A stretch of 64,000 nucleotides of DNA from Fictibacillus nanhaiensis. GTDB taxonomy: Bacteria > Bacillota > Bacilli > Bacillales > Fictibacillaceae. Under the pieces are notes generated by a model that worked only from the letters and a program-made list of their open reading frames with translations, was not told where the DNA came from and made no database searches. Location: positions 62,001 to 126,000 of the forward strand of contig JAEACG010000003.1 in NCBI GenBank assembly GCA_016401345.1. Direction: 5' to 3'. How positions within the stretch are numbered: position 1 is the first letter of the stretch; each line of letters starts with the position of its first letter. Both the position numbers and the translations under genes were made by a program. Positions 1 through 8,660 of the stretch are shown one piece after another.

Positions 1-1522
1 CTGCTTTTCCTTCTGAAAGCTCAGGGAATTTCAGTTTCTCGCCGAACGTTGTTTTTGTCTTGATGTTTAATCCAACGTTGATATCGCCCATTGTAGCGTC
101 GTTACCAACTAGTGTTACTTTGTAATCGTGTTTTGCGAAGTCTTTATCAAGGTTTTGGTCACCCGTGTGCTCGATCTCAAGCGTCATGTCTGGAAGTTCC
201 ATTGGAGAATCGCCAGCAGGAACAAGATTAGCCGTCCATTTTGACTTCTTATCTGTGCCTTCACCTTTAATTTGGAACCCGATACCTTCTGTTGTACCGT
301 TTTCAGTCATTTCGAATTTCGCCTTAATGTCACGCTTCTTACCGTCTTTTCCTTTTGGTTCGCTTTCCATCTTCACATCAACAAGCAATGTTTCGTTTTC
401 AGGACCTGCGTTAAGAACCCAAGAAGAGTTCGTTACGTCGCCCTTCGTCCAGCTTTCAGACTTGTAGTTCATCGGAACCGCTTCTTCACCGTTCGCACCA
501 ATCTTCATCGTCACGTTACGGCTTACTACTTTATCATCACCATCGATGATAACCACTTGCTTCATTCCACCTGGAACTTGCAAGTCATCTTTGATTCCTT
601 TTTTCGCATCAGCAAGAAGTGTCTTAATTTCTTTCTTCGCATCTGCTTTACTCATGTTGCCCGTTGGTGCCATCATGCCTGTTTGAAGTCCGCCTTGCAA
701 TGCTGATTGTTCAGCGATCGCATCTAGGATCTCATCGTCTTTTTCAATCTTTTCAACAAAGTTTACAAGCATTGTCTTTGTTTCTTTTTCAGAAAGAGAA
801 ACCGTTAACTCGCGAAGCTTCTCACCCTTAAAATCAACATCGTCTTTCATTTTTACGTTTTCATCTTTCACGCTGTCAGCATACACTTTTGCGAATTCTT
901 CAAACGCTTCATCGCGAGCGTCTTCACTTAGGTCGCCATCCACTGCTTTAAAGAAGTTTTCAAGCTTTTCCATACCTTGGTACGCTGGATCAAACTTACG
1001 CATCACGTCACCGAACTGACTGTTTTCAAAGTAAACGTTCTTATCGTAAGCTGCGGGTACATTTACAGCTGTTTGTTTGTTGTTTTGATAAAACTCAGCA
1101 TTCATTAAGTCTGCATCATTCATTCTTAAAGCCATTCCAACAGATCCTTCTTCTTTCTTAGGATCATGCTGTGTTGTTACTTTGAATTCGCTGTTTTGAA
1201 GAACAGAGCCGATCAAAGCCGCTTCCATTCCACCTGCTCCAAACATCGCCGGGTCAACATCTACCCCAACGCTCGCTTCAGACTTATACGCTTCTTCCAT
1301 CTGCTTTTCAGAAAGTGCTAGCGCATCTCCAAAGCTGTCTTCAAATGATTCGTTCAGTGCTTTAAATGTGTTCATCTCGGATTTTAAATACAATTCACGC
1401 GGAGATAGATCAACGAACATCGCATAAGCAGTTGCCCCGATTGCAAGCACTGCAATAATAGCTAGCCCAATGATTAAAGGTCTTTTCTTGTTTCCAGTAC
1501 TCTGATTAACTTGTGTTTCCAT
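1..1522 (-). CDS. Membrane-anchored secreted protein, partial (C-terminus off left edge)
   Basis: The reading frame runs without a stop from ATG at 1522 to the left edge, giving about 507 residues. The N-terminus is short and basic (NKKRP), then one hydrophobic segment at about residues 16-35, then a long hydrophilic, Lys/Glu/Asp-rich extracytoplasmic part. This looks like a signal anchor or uncleaved signal peptide. A GAGGGGG ribosome binding site lies upstream. I do not recognise the family with certainty; Bacillaceae genomes carry similar large single-pass proteins of unknown function (DUF6583-like is a guess). No catalytic motif is visible. Confidence 0.75.
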   Translation of the reverse strand, partial: METQVNQSTGNKKRPLIIGLAIIAVLAIGATAYAMFVDLSPRELYLKSEMNTFKALNESFEDSFGDALALSEKQMEEAYKSEASVGVDVDPAMFGAGGMEAALIGSVLQNSEFKVTTQHDPKKEEGSVGMALRMNDADLMNAEFYQNNKQTAVNVPAAYDKNVYFENSQFGDVMRKFDPAYQGMEKLENFFKAVDGDLSEDARDEAFEEFAKVYADSVKDENVKMKDDVDFKGEKLRELTVSLSEKETKTMLVNFVEKIEKDDEILDAIAEQSALQGGLQTGMMAPTGNMSKADAKKEIKTLLADAKKGIKDDLQVPGGMKQVVIIDGDDKVVSRNVTMKIGANGEEAVPMNYKSESWTKGDVTNSSWVLNAGPENETLLVDVKMESEPKGKDGKKRDIKAKFEMTENGTTEGIGFQIKGEGTDKKSKWTANLVPAGDSPMELPDMTLEIEHTGDQNLDKDFAKHDYKVTLVGNDATMGDINVGLNIKTKTTFGEKLKFPELSEGKA

Positions 1523-1717
1523 CGTTTAATTGTCCCCCTCTTAATAAATATATAAGCTTTGTCCTACCAACTTATTACACTGTTATTCTAAAAAAATAGC
1601 AGCTTATATCTCTATTGGCTTTTATGGGTAAAAAAGGAATTTTTTCGCCCACAGTTTTCTACTATACCCTAATTCTAGAATTATATCCATCAATTCACAT
1701 AGTAAGAAAGTTTGATT

Positions 1718-2218
1718 TTATTGGGTATTTAAAACTGTACGTAGTTTTTTAATTGCAGCCTTTCTCCATGACTTCACCGCATAAAGCGTGACCCCAAACG
1801 TTTTTGCAATTTCTGCCTCTGTGTTCATATGAAAGACTCGATGCACGACCCACCGTTGCTGATTTTCTGTTAGATGCATCAGATAGAGATTTAAAGTTTC
1901 ATCTTCCAAAAAAGGAATGTGGTCTTGATGGGAAAGGTGTTGAAACGTTAACGATTCATGAGGATCATGCGTGACCTCCGCCTCCTGCCTCTTCAGCTCG
2001 TTTCGCAACTCTTGTAAAATTCTGCCGCGAACATGGATAAAAGCAAATGACGAGAACTGTCCTTTTTCCGGGTTATATGTTTCGTAAGCTTTCCAGAGTC
2101 CGATTAAACCAGCTTGATAGTATTGATCGAAGTGGTTCGTGAGGTGGTAGCGTTTGATCTGGGATTTGATGAGTGGTTCGAACATGGCAACAACTTCTTC
2201 AAACGGCGTGTGTTTCAT
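1718..2218 (-). CDS. Sigma-70 family RNA polymerase sigma factor (small)
   Basis: 166 residues if started at ATG 2218 (MKHTPFEEVV), which has AAAGGA 9 nt upstream; the frame is open further upstream but that part does not look like protein. Residues about 15-80 match sigma region 2 (YYQAGLIGLWKAYETYNPEKG, then FSSFAFIHVRGRILQELR). Residues about 115-160 form a region 4 helix-turn-helix (EAEIAKTFGVTLYAVKSWRKA). Region 3 is missing, as in ECF-type and short sporulation/competence sigma factors. The gene stands alone, with no anti-sigma gene next to it. It probably steers RNA polymerase to a small regulon; the promoter class cannot be told from sequence. Confidence 0.8.
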   Translation of the reverse strand: MKHTPFEEVVAMFEPLIKSQIKRYHLTNHFDQYYQAGLIGLWKAYETYNPEKGQFSSFAFIHVRGRILQELRNELKRQEAEVTHDPHESLTFQHLSHQDHIPFLEDETLNLYLMHLTENQQRWVVHRVFHMNTEAEIAKTFGVTLYAVKSWRKAAIKKLRTVLNTQ

Positions 2219-2508
2219 GGGAATCGTTCCTTTTGGAATGTGCGCACATTCGGGGAATTCCGCGGTATCTTCACTATAGATGGGGAGAGTTTTGTAAAAC
2301 AAAGTGCAACTCTTGAAAAGTTGTATGGTAAACGATGCAAAACGACAAAAGTTGCCTGTTAACTTTTGAATAGTTATCCACAATGCGTGTGCAGAATTAC
2401 GGAAATTGATAGATTTTTTGTGTGAAATGCTGGATTTTGAAAGTTTTGGGTGTTGATTTTGAGTAAATGGAGGGGATTTGTGGATAACTCAGTGGAGCAT
2501 TTGTATGT

Positions 2509-2640
2509 AAGTTGATTTCCGTTTCAGGTTGCTCGCTTTCCGCGGGGCAGGCGGTGAGCCCCTTGCCGCTATGCGCCGTTAAGGATCTCACCTGACCGCT
2601 TGTCCCGCAGGAGTCTCGCACCTTGCACTCCAACCAACTT
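2509..2640. repeat. MITE-like intergenic repeat, copy A (short class)
   Basis: About 132 bp, clearly more GC-rich than its surroundings. It begins AGTTGATTTCCG, contains GCTCGCTTTCCGCGGGG and GTCCCGCAGGAGTCTCGC, and ends CACTCCAACCAACTT. Internal arms GTGAG/CTCAC and GGCGG/CCGCT can fold. Four further copies lie at 12742, 50178, 52814 and 57411. Short open frames inside are not believable genes. Confidence 0.8.
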
Positions 2641-2819
2641 ATCAATGTTGTTGTCGAGAGCAACATCTTTAGTTAGAAGGCACTCCACCTTCGTTAAATG
2701 ATTTTCTTCAATCCAAAGTAGGTTCTGAACAACACTCTAGTAATTTCAAAAATTTTGTTAGCCTCATGGCTCCTTTTCACTTCTTTCTGGAACTTATGAT
2801 GTGAAAGGAGGTGAGGCAC
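2641..2819. other. Gap between repeat A and DUF1659 gene
   Basis: No gene seen. GAGAGCAACATCTTTAG just after the repeat resembles the outer inverted arm of the long copies D and E. The last bases carry the AAAGGAGGTG ribosome binding site of the next gene. A promoter for the pair must lie here but no convincing -35/-10 was found. Confidence 0.4.
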
Positions 2820-3038
2820 ATGGCAACAGCAGCTTTAATTGATTCAGCAATGCGTTTGGAGCTTGATGGTGGATTGGATGCAGACAACAAACCGGTAGTG
2901 AAGTATAAGAACTTCGCTCATGTTAAGACTTCTTCAACACCTGACCAGCTTTATGCGGTAGCAAACGCATTATCAGGACTTCAAGTGTATCCGCTTGTGA
3001 TGATTAAGCGAAACGATTCCTTCGCGATTCACTCTTAA
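2820..3038 (+). CDS. DUF1659 family small protein
   Basis: 72 residues from ATG 2820, 7 nt after AAAGGAGGTG; the GTG at 2811 lies inside the ribosome binding site and is rejected. The sequence (MATAALIDSAMRLELDGG, then KYKNFAHVKT and ALSGLQVYPL) fits the DUF1659 family of about 70-residue Bacillaceae proteins of unknown function. It is followed 41 bp later by a DUF2922 gene on the same strand, and the two families are usually found as a pair. Probably one two-gene operon ending at the terminator near 3345. Confidence 0.85.
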   Translation: MATAALIDSAMRLELDGGLDADNKPVVKYKNFAHVKTSSTPDQLYAVANALSGLQVYPLVMIKRNDSFAIHS

Positions 3039-3079
3039 GAGTAGTAGCGAGGAAAATATAGAAGAAAGGAGGGATTTCA

Positions 3080-3295
3080 ATGGCCAAAGTGCTTGAATTG
3101 CAGTTTCTTAACCAAGAGAACAAAACGGTAACCATCCGTCTGGATGCTCCGATCGAACCGGTTGATCCTGCAGCTGTAAATGCAGCGATGGACACGGTAA
3201 TCGCACAAAACATCTTCACTTCTTCGGGCGGAAACTATACGAGCAAAAAAGGTGCGCGTATTGTTGATCGTGAAGTGAGCGAGATTGAACTATAA
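3080..3295 (+). CDS. DUF2922 family small protein
   Basis: 71 residues, ATG preceded by AAAGGAGGGATTTCA. It has the DUF2922 pattern: an N-terminal strand (MAKVLELQFLNQENKTVTI), the VDPAAVNAAMDTVIAQNIF helix, and a C-terminal GARIVDREVSEIEL. Function unknown. It forms a pair with the DUF1659 gene before it. Confidence 0.85.
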   Translation: MAKVLELQFLNQENKTVTIRLDAPIEPVDPAAVNAAMDTVIAQNIFTSSGGNYTSKKGARIVDREVSEIEL

Positions 3296-3326
3296 ATCAT
3301 AAAATAAGTGACTTCAGCGACCGTAA

Positions 3327-3367
3327 AAAACCGTCTTCTAACCAATTGGTTAGGAAACGGTTTTTTT
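3327..3367 (+). terminator. Rho-independent terminator after the DUF1659/DUF2922 pair
   Basis: Arms AACCGTCTTCTAACC and GGTTAGGAAACGGTT around an AATT loop, followed by seven T. Confidence 0.85.
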
Positions 3368-3404
3368 GAACTGTGGATATTGTTGATAATGTGGGTAAGT
3401 AATG

Positions 3405-3812
3405 CTATTTATACACATGTAGCATAAATCTACTTTTCGCTACCTGTGGATAAGTCGGGCTTGAAACAGTAATATCTATGGTAAATGACTCTTTTTCAAC
3501 AGATTCGATAGTTCCTTTTATACTGATCGTTTCCCCTACTAAAACAGGTGCTTTAAATTTCATCTCATATGTTTTTACCCAATAGCCTTTATCAAGATAG
3601 GGTTCCACGATATTGGATGCGATTGCCATCGAAAGCATACCGTGTATGATTTTAGCCGAAAATCCTTTTTCTTTTGAAGCACGATCATCAAAATGAATCG
3701 GATTAAAATCTCCAGACACTTCCCCATACTTCCTCACCAAATCTTCATTTACTTCTATTAGTAAAGGCTCGAGTGCATCGCCTAATTTTATGGCATGAGA
3801 AACCATTTTCAC
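3405..3812 (-). CDS. MaoC-like (R)-specific enoyl-CoA hydratase
   Basis: 135 residues. The hot-dog hydratase motif GDFNPIHFDD is present, with the catalytic pair Asp35 and His40 as in PhaJ/MaoC enzymes, which hydrate trans-2-enoyl-CoA or run the reverse dehydration. It is the last gene of the bioY operon, overlapping the stop of the gene before (GTGA at 3812). An ATG at 3806 is an equally possible start and is better spaced from AGGAGG. With the FAS1-like partner upstream it probably forms a two-subunit dehydratase like mycobacterial HadAB (inference). Confidence 0.8.
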   Translation of the reverse strand: MKMVSHAIKLGDALEPLLIEVNEDLVRKYGEVSGDFNPIHFDDRASKEKGFSAKIIHGMLSMAIASNIVEPYLDKGYWVKTYEMKFKAPVLVGETISIKGTIESVEKESFTIDITVSSPTYPQVAKSRFMLHVYK

Positions 3813-4186
3813 TCTGCCTCCTTTAAAAGAGTCGATTTTGCCGAAAATACCATTTTTCCGTGCACGTTTTTACCAATAAGCTCTTGATGCAAAACAAGAA
3901 ATTGACGTCTATTTTCTACGGAAATTAAGGAAACGGTACATTGAATCGTATCTCCGATCGAGATAGGATGTTCGTAATGAAACACTTGGTCTTTGTGAAT
4001 AAACGATTGTTCGTGAAACCATGGCACGTTGATATATTGATAAAAAATCATCGGTAGAGCTGGCGGAACGTAATCTATAGCACTTTTTCGATTACCTGAT
4101 GCCTCAAAATAAGCTTTAACAAGCGCTTCTGTTATCGTTATGGCAACCGGCTGCGTCACTGTCCCTTCATACTGTTTAAAATTCAT
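3809..4186 (-). CDS. FAS1-like / MaoC N-terminal-type dehydratase subunit
   Basis: 125 residues from ATG 4186, which overlaps the thiolase stop as ATGA and has GAAAGGTG 8 nt upstream. The sequence (ITEALVKAYFEASG, then ALPMIFYQYI, then HYEHPISIGDTI) fits the non-catalytic N-terminal hot-dog domain of two-subunit acyl-thioester dehydratases. It lacks the D-x4-H pair of MaoC, which the next gene has. The two genes overlap by 4 bp, supporting a heteromer. Confidence 0.75.
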   Translation of the reverse strand: MNFKQYEGTVTQPVAITITEALVKAYFEASGNRKSAIDYVPPALPMIFYQYINVPWFHEQSFIHKDQVFHYEHPISIGDTIQCTVSLISVENRRQFLVLHQELIGKNVHGKMVFSAKSTLLKEAE

Positions 4187-5289
4187 GGGTGCTCGCACCT
4201 TTCAAATAGTGTTGCAATTCCAAGTCCGCCGCCGATACCTAACGTGGCTATACCAAACCGGTCACCTGAGGTCATCTCCCTTAGCAGTGAAGTCACGAGA
4301 ACCGCTCCTGAGGCACCATAAGGATGTCCAAATGCAATTGCACCACCGCCTTTGTTCAGCTTGTCCCACGATATGTTAAGTTCTTGAGCGGAAGCAACGA
4401 CTTGGGACGCGAATGCCTCATTGAGTTCAAATACATCAATATCACTTATAGAAAGGTCCATTCTCTTTAAAAGTTTATTTACAGCTGGAACCGGTCCGAT
4501 TCCTGGCACATTTGGATCAACACCTGCCGTGACAGCATCGATAAATAGTAGTTTTGGAGCAAGTTTAAGCTCTTTCGCTTTTTCTTCACTCATGACAAGT
4601 ACGATAGATGCACCATCGTTTAAACCACATGAATTTGCGGCAGTAACTGTCCCATTTTCTTTAAATGCAGGTTTTGCACGTTTCATCAGTCTTTCGATCA
4701 CAGAAAGTCGCTTGATTCCTTCATCCATTAAGGGCACATCATTATACGCAACGAGTTCATTATTAAAGCGATTTTGTTCATTAGAATCTATCGTTCTCTT
4801 ATAGCTTAGAAGCGAATATTCATCCTGAATTGCACGTGTTATGCCGTATTTTTCAGCCACGTTCTCAGCTCCAACACCCATGTCAGGATCGCCTATAGAG
4901 TCTGGAGAAAAGCGAGCTCGTTGTGGAAACGTTGATGTACTAACGGATTCGGTGCCACCTGCTAAATATATGTCTCCTGCACCTGTTTGCACTAGCCGAC
5001 ATGCGAGATTTATCGCTTCAAGTCCAGAACCGCATTGACGATCAACTGTAAAACCTGGAACAGTCACTGGAAGACCTGCTGTTAAAGCAGATAAGCGTGC
5101 AATATTCCCACCAGGACCAACTGTATTCCCTAAAATCACATCCGACACCATATCAGGAGAAATGTTATTATCTTTTAAAATCTTTTGAATGACAGCAGCC
5201 GCTAGTTTTTCTGCTCCAACACCTTTAAAGTAGCCCGCTTTCTTTCCGATCACTGTACGTTTGGCATCGATAATAACAGCTTTTTTCAT
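4183..5289 (-). CDS. yhfS: Thiolase family protein (YhfS-like), second catalytic Cys replaced by Gly
   Basis: 368 residues. The acyl-accepting Cys86 is present (RQCGSG), as are NEAFA (about 290) and His322 in GHPYGASG. The usual C-terminal CxG motif is changed: TLGIGGGLG has Gly351 where degradative/biosynthetic thiolases have the proton-transfer Cys. The DNA codon is GGT where Cys would be TGT. Length is a little under the usual 390. It overlaps yhfT by 4 bp (ATGA). In B. subtilis yhfS belongs to the BirA-controlled bioY (yhfU)-yhfT-yhfS operon, the same order as here. The normal reaction is acetyl-CoA acyltransfer, but the Gly change makes full Claisen activity doubtful. Confidence 0.9.
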   Translation of the reverse strand: MKKAVIIDAKRTVIGKKAGYFKGVGAEKLAAAVIQKILKDNNISPDMVSDVILGNTVGPGGNIARLSALTAGLPVTVPGFTVDRQCGSGLEAINLACRLVQTGAGDIYLAGGTESVSTSTFPQRARFSPDSIGDPDMGVGAENVAEKYGITRAIQDEYSLLSYKRTIDSNEQNRFNNELVAYNDVPLMDEGIKRLSVIERLMKRAKPAFKENGTVTAANSCGLNDGASIVLVMSEEKAKELKLAPKLLFIDAVTAGVDPNVPGIGPVPAVNKLLKRMDLSISDIDVFELNEAFASQVVASAQELNISWDKLNKGGGAIAFGHPYGASGAVLVTSLLREMTSGDRFGIATLGIGGGLGIATLFERCEHP

Positions 5290-6764
5290 GAACAGAGTAC
5301 ACCTTTGCTATAAATCTCTTTTATCTTTGATCTTGCAATTTTTCCGCTCGACGTATAAGGAAACTCTTTTGTAAAAATAATGTGTTTAGGTACTTTGAAT
5401 GTCGAAAGATGCTCTCTACAAAAACGTTGTATATCACGAACAGTAAGGTTAGCATCTTCTTTTTGGATGATTGCTGCTGAAACCTTCTCTCCCCAATACG
5501 AATCTGGCATCCCAAAAACAACAGCTTCCTCAACTCCATCTAGTGAGTGCAATACTCTTTCGATTTCTTCAGGATAAACGTTTTGTCCTCCAGAGATTAT
5601 CATGTTGTTACTGCGTCCTATAATGAACAAATCTCCGTCATCATCTAGCTTAGCCAAGTCACCTACTGTCAGCCATCCATTGTCGTCCCAAACTTCTTTA
5701 TTCGCATCTGGCCGATTAATATAGTGTGAAAACAGCATCTCACTTTTTACAAAAAGAGTACCTATTTCTCCTTTTTCCACTTCGTATCCATCTTTTCGAA
5801 CAGACAGTTCTACATTATGAAAAGCGCGTCCTACCGATAACGGCTTTTGTAAGGCAGTTCGGTGATTAATAAAGCTTACAAAGCTTAATTCAGATGCACC
5901 ATAAAACTCGAAAAGCTCTGTTTTAGGAAACAGATTATTTATTTTCCTTTTAAGTCCAGGTTCCCATTTGGCCCCTGAAGATATTATTCTTTTTAGTCTT
6001 GGATCACCGTTCTGAGAATCCATTTCTTTAGTTAGTGCAGCAAGCATAGTAGGAACAGCATAAAGAGCTGAAACTTCGTCTGACTTGATCTCTTTTAAAG
6101 TTTGAGTAGCTGAAAACTTGGACAACAGTTTCACCTTTCCACCTAAATAAATCGTACTGATCGCTGCGTACAAAAATAACGAATGAACAAGTGGTCCAGG
6201 TACGAGTATTGCGTCACTCTCAGTAAGGCCAAAGTCTGTTTTACTGCATGCAAAGCTTTTAACCCAAGAACGATGGTTGCGTACAAAACATTTCGGAACA
6301 CCCGTTGAACCTGAAGTGAACCCCATATAAAACAATGAATCGTCTGCAACAGTACTTTTTACTTCTTCACTCTGGCTTAGGCTTACATCATCAATAGCAG
6401 AAATTAGAGTGATCTTTCCGTATTTCATTTTGCTCTGCCATTTTTCTGTAGTAATAACCAAATCCGGCTCACATTGTTTTAGCCTATCTTCCAGCTCCTT
6501 TTCTTTCCATTTCAAATCAAGGGGAATACAAATCCAGCCAGCAGAAATGGCTCCTAAGAAATATTGTAGAAAATCGATTCCGTTAGGCACATATAGCGCT
6601 GCTTTTCCTTGGGTTCCTTTAAAGGACTGCTTATGAAAATATGAAGCGATTTTCTTAACATTGCGGTCCAGTTCTTGATAGGTTATTTTATCTTCACCCT
6701 TTTGAATCGCTGTATTCTCAGGATGTAAAAGGGCACTTTGTTGAATCGTATCGGTAATTAGCAC
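5286..6764 (-). CDS. yhfT: Acyl-CoA synthetase / AMP-dependent fatty acid ligase (YhfT-like)
   Basis: 492 residues, GTG start 7 nt after GGGAGG. Adenylate-forming motifs are all visible: P-loop-like FTSGSTGVPK (about 150-160), FYGASELSF (A5), GWLTVGDLAKLDDDGDLFI and GRSNNMIISGGQNVYPEEIE (hinge), and the C-terminal Lys in SSGKIARSK. It should activate a carboxylic acid to acyl-AMP and then acyl-CoA. Sitting behind bioY under a BirA operator, it may make a biotin precursor such as pimeloyl-CoA (inference; the substrate is not shown). Confidence 0.9.
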   Translation of the reverse strand: MLITDTIQQSALLHPENTAIQKGEDKITYQELDRNVKKIASYFHKQSFKGTQGKAALYVPNGIDFLQYFLGAISAGWICIPLDLKWKEKELEDRLKQCEPDLVITTEKWQSKMKYGKITLISAIDDVSLSQSEEVKSTVADDSLFYMGFTSGSTGVPKCFVRNHRSWVKSFACSKTDFGLTESDAILVPGPLVHSLFLYAAISTIYLGGKVKLLSKFSATQTLKEIKSDEVSALYAVPTMLAALTKEMDSQNGDPRLKRIISSGAKWEPGLKRKINNLFPKTELFEFYGASELSFVSFINHRTALQKPLSVGRAFHNVELSVRKDGYEVEKGEIGTLFVKSEMLFSHYINRPDANKEVWDDNGWLTVGDLAKLDDDGDLFIIGRSNNMIISGGQNVYPEEIERVLHSLDGVEEAVVFGMPDSYWGEKVSAAIIQKEDANLTVRDIQRFCREHLSTFKVPKHIIFTKEFPYTSSGKIARSKIKEIYSKGVLCS

Positions 6765-6806
6765 AGAAGTCCTCCCTATAGAAAAAGACTGTCCGAAGAC
6801 AATCTA

Positions 6807-7379
6807 TTAATGGCTGATCGTATGATTTTGAGTAAGAGCAGTCTGATTTTTAAATAATCTTTGTCTTATTTTAACACCAAGTGCGGCTGCGATTGTAGCT
6901 TTTATCAAATCGCCTGGTAAGTAAGCTAAACCTGAAACGGCAGCTGTCTCCAAACTGATGTCCATTACAAATGCAACAACTGGAATACCGCATAGGTAAA
7001 CAAAGACGATTCCTGCGACGAAATTGTATATGAAGACCTTCCACACTTGAAGTGGCTGTCTTGCTTTTTCGATCAATAACCCTATTAAGAAAGCTGATAA
7101 TGGCCAGCTAAGAATATATCCAGCACTTGGTCCTACAAAAACACCTGCGCCACCGCGTCCACCAGCTAATCCTGGAACACCAGCTGCAATTACTAGTAAG
7201 AAAACAATCATACTTAATCCGCCTAGTCTGGCACCAAGCACCACACCTGCAAGCATTACACCAAGAGTTTGTGCTGTAATGGGAACTGGTGTAAAAGGCA
7301 AAACGATTGGGGGCAGGAATCCTAATACAATCATGATTGCTGCGAATAAAGCTACATACGTCATCTCTTTTGTTTTCAT
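6807..7379 (-). CDS. bioY: Biotin transporter S component BioY
   Basis: 190 residues from ATG 7379 (MKTKEMTYVALFA), preceded by GAGGTG; an upstream in-frame start at 7397 is not needed. It has about six membrane segments and the BioY signature (PITAQTLGVMLAGVVLGARLGG; GGRGGAGVFVGPSAGYI). BioY binds biotin with high affinity and works alone or with an ECF energising module; no EcfAT genes are in the window. It is the first gene of the operon, directly downstream of a BirA operator. Confidence 0.95.
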   Translation of the reverse strand: MKTKEMTYVALFAAIMIVLGFLPPIVLPFTPVPITAQTLGVMLAGVVLGARLGGLSMIVFLLVIAAGVPGLAGGRGGAGVFVGPSAGYILSWPLSAFLIGLLIEKARQPLQVWKVFIYNFVAGIVFVYLCGIPVVAFVMDISLETAAVSGLAYLPGDLIKATIAAALGVKIRQRLFKNQTALTQNHTISH

Positions 7380-7401
7380 GAAAAAACACCTCATCATAGT
7401 T

Positions 7402-7433
7402 ATGTCAACTTATATTAATTTTAAGTTAACATT
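7402..7433 (-). promoter_or_regulatory. BirA operator overlapping the bioY promoter
   Basis: The arms ATGTCAACTT and AAGTTAACAT are separated by about 12 A/T bases, matching the BirA site pattern TTAACTT-N-AAGTTAACA of Firmicutes with one mismatch. On the minus strand a -35 (TTGAAG, 7441-7446) and -10 (TAAAAT, 7418-7423) lie 17 bp apart, and the operator covers the -10. Biotin-loaded BirA should therefore repress the five-gene operon. Confidence 0.85.
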
Positions 7434-7567
7434 AAAAGCGCTTCAATAGCAATACGTAATTGATTCAGCTATAATACTTAACAAATAGAAGTTTTTAAAA
7501 ATAAAAGGAAAAATAGCCACAATTATGGTAAAATAGTACAAACATTAATTACGTTGGAGGAAAAGGC

Positions 7568-7747
7568 ATGGAATTTAAAATCGGTGATATTATTGAAACA
7601 TTCGACGGCTTAAAAGGAGAAATTACTTCGTTGTTGACCAACACCGCTGTTGTGGACTTTTCCGTAACAGAAAACTATTCGGAGCATTTTGAAGATGCGA
7701 AGCAAGTTGTACGTTTGAACGATATTAGACAAATCATAAATAGCTAA
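7568..7747 (+). CDS. DUF2187 family protein (YkvS-like)
   Basis: 59 residues, ATG preceded by GGAGG. The sequence MEFKIGDIIETFDGLKGEI, then VVDFSVTENYSEHFE and a basic-acidic end, fits the DUF2187/YkvS family of SH3/KOW-like small proteins. Function unknown. It is transcribed divergently from bioY and ends before a strong hairpin at 7832-7878. Confidence 0.8.
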   Translation: MEFKIGDIIETFDGLKGEITSLLTNTAVVDFSVTENYSEHFEDAKQVVRLNDIRQIINS

Positions 7748-7831
7748 ATCTTATATAGAAATAAACGACTTTTTAATGGAATGTAGCAGTTTTTTTCGCT
7801 CCAATCCATTTTCAATGATTTTCAACAATAC

Positions 7832-7878
7832 AAAAACAGCTCTCTGTGCAGCGAAACTGCGCAGAGAGCTGTTTTTTG
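7832..7878. terminator. Bidirectional terminator
   Basis: Arms AAACAGCTCTCTGTGCAG and CTGCGCAGAGAGCTGTTT, flanked by A- and T-runs on both sides. It serves the converging YkvS-like and YtxH-like genes. Confidence 0.9.
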
Positions 7879-7883
7879 TATAT

Positions 7884-8498
7884 TTATAAGTTTTTTCGAT
7901 TATTTTGTGAAGTCATACCTACTGAAACGACGTTTGAATCATTTTCTCTTGTGTAAGTCGTTTCTTGCGCTGATCCAGTGGAATAATCGTGCAACTTGTC
8001 ATTTCCGATCGGGTTATCAGCTAGTTCGGATCCTGCTTCTTTTAATTTTGAACCGATGCTGCCAAGCTCCCCTTTTGTTTCTTTAGCTGTCGATAACACA
8101 TCACTTGAGATCTCTTTTAGCGTATTAATGTTTCCAAAAACGTCTTTATTGAGACGCTCGTAGAGTGCTTGCGCGTCGTTGATCGCATCTTTTAAGGTGG
8201 TGCTAGCTGTTTTGAACTGGCTGATCATCTGATCTTTCACTTCACCTGGATTTTGTTTGACTTCCGTAATCATTTTGCTGGAACTATCCTTCAACCCTAC
8301 CGCAGTGTTCTTTACTTTTGACCGTGTATTATAATCAATCAAGGCAAGTGCCCCACCAACGATACCGCCAATTACGATTCCTGTTAGTAGCTTGCTTTTT
8401 TGCGGATCTGCCACTCTCTCTCGTTGCGCTGTACCGTAAGCATCTTCAGGATACATGCCGTTTTCATATCCGTTTGTAGTGTTTACACTCTGTACCAT
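7884..8498 (-). CDS. YtxH-type membrane-anchored protein
   Basis: 204 residues, ATG 7 nt after GAGGAGG. There is one Gly-rich transmembrane segment at about residues 37-55 (LLTGIVIGGIVGGALALI) followed by a long amphipathic helical region (about 60-165) and a Ser/Thr-rich tail. This is the layout of YtxH-domain general-stress proteins of Bacillus. Partners are unknown; a membrane or nucleoid-associated stress role is only an inference. Confidence 0.7.
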   Translation of the reverse strand: MVQSVNTTNGYENGMYPEDAYGTAQRERVADPQKSKLLTGIVIGGIVGGALALIDYNTRSKVKNTAVGLKDSSSKMITEVKQNPGEVKDQMISQFKTASTTLKDAINDAQALYERLNKDVFGNINTLKEISSDVLSTAKETKGELGSIGSKLKEAGSELADNPIGNDKLHDYSTGSAQETTYTRENDSNVVSVGMTSQNNRKNL

Positions 8499-8660
8499 TT
8501 TAAGTCCTCCTCGATTAATTTTTTTCGTAGTTAGGGGATTCCCTTTTCTCTAAAAGCTAAACGTTTGGGTAGGCTGTTTCAGGATATTTTCAGCTTTTAC
8601 ATAAAAGTTTCAGTTAGTCCTCATACTAATGAAAATCTGATGTGATTGGAGGGTTTCACT

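Noticed and set aside
2397-2666. 89-residue minus-strand ORF
   Set aside because: It lies across repeat copy A, has no ribosome binding site and no protein-like composition; the same DNA repeats elsewhere with frames broken.
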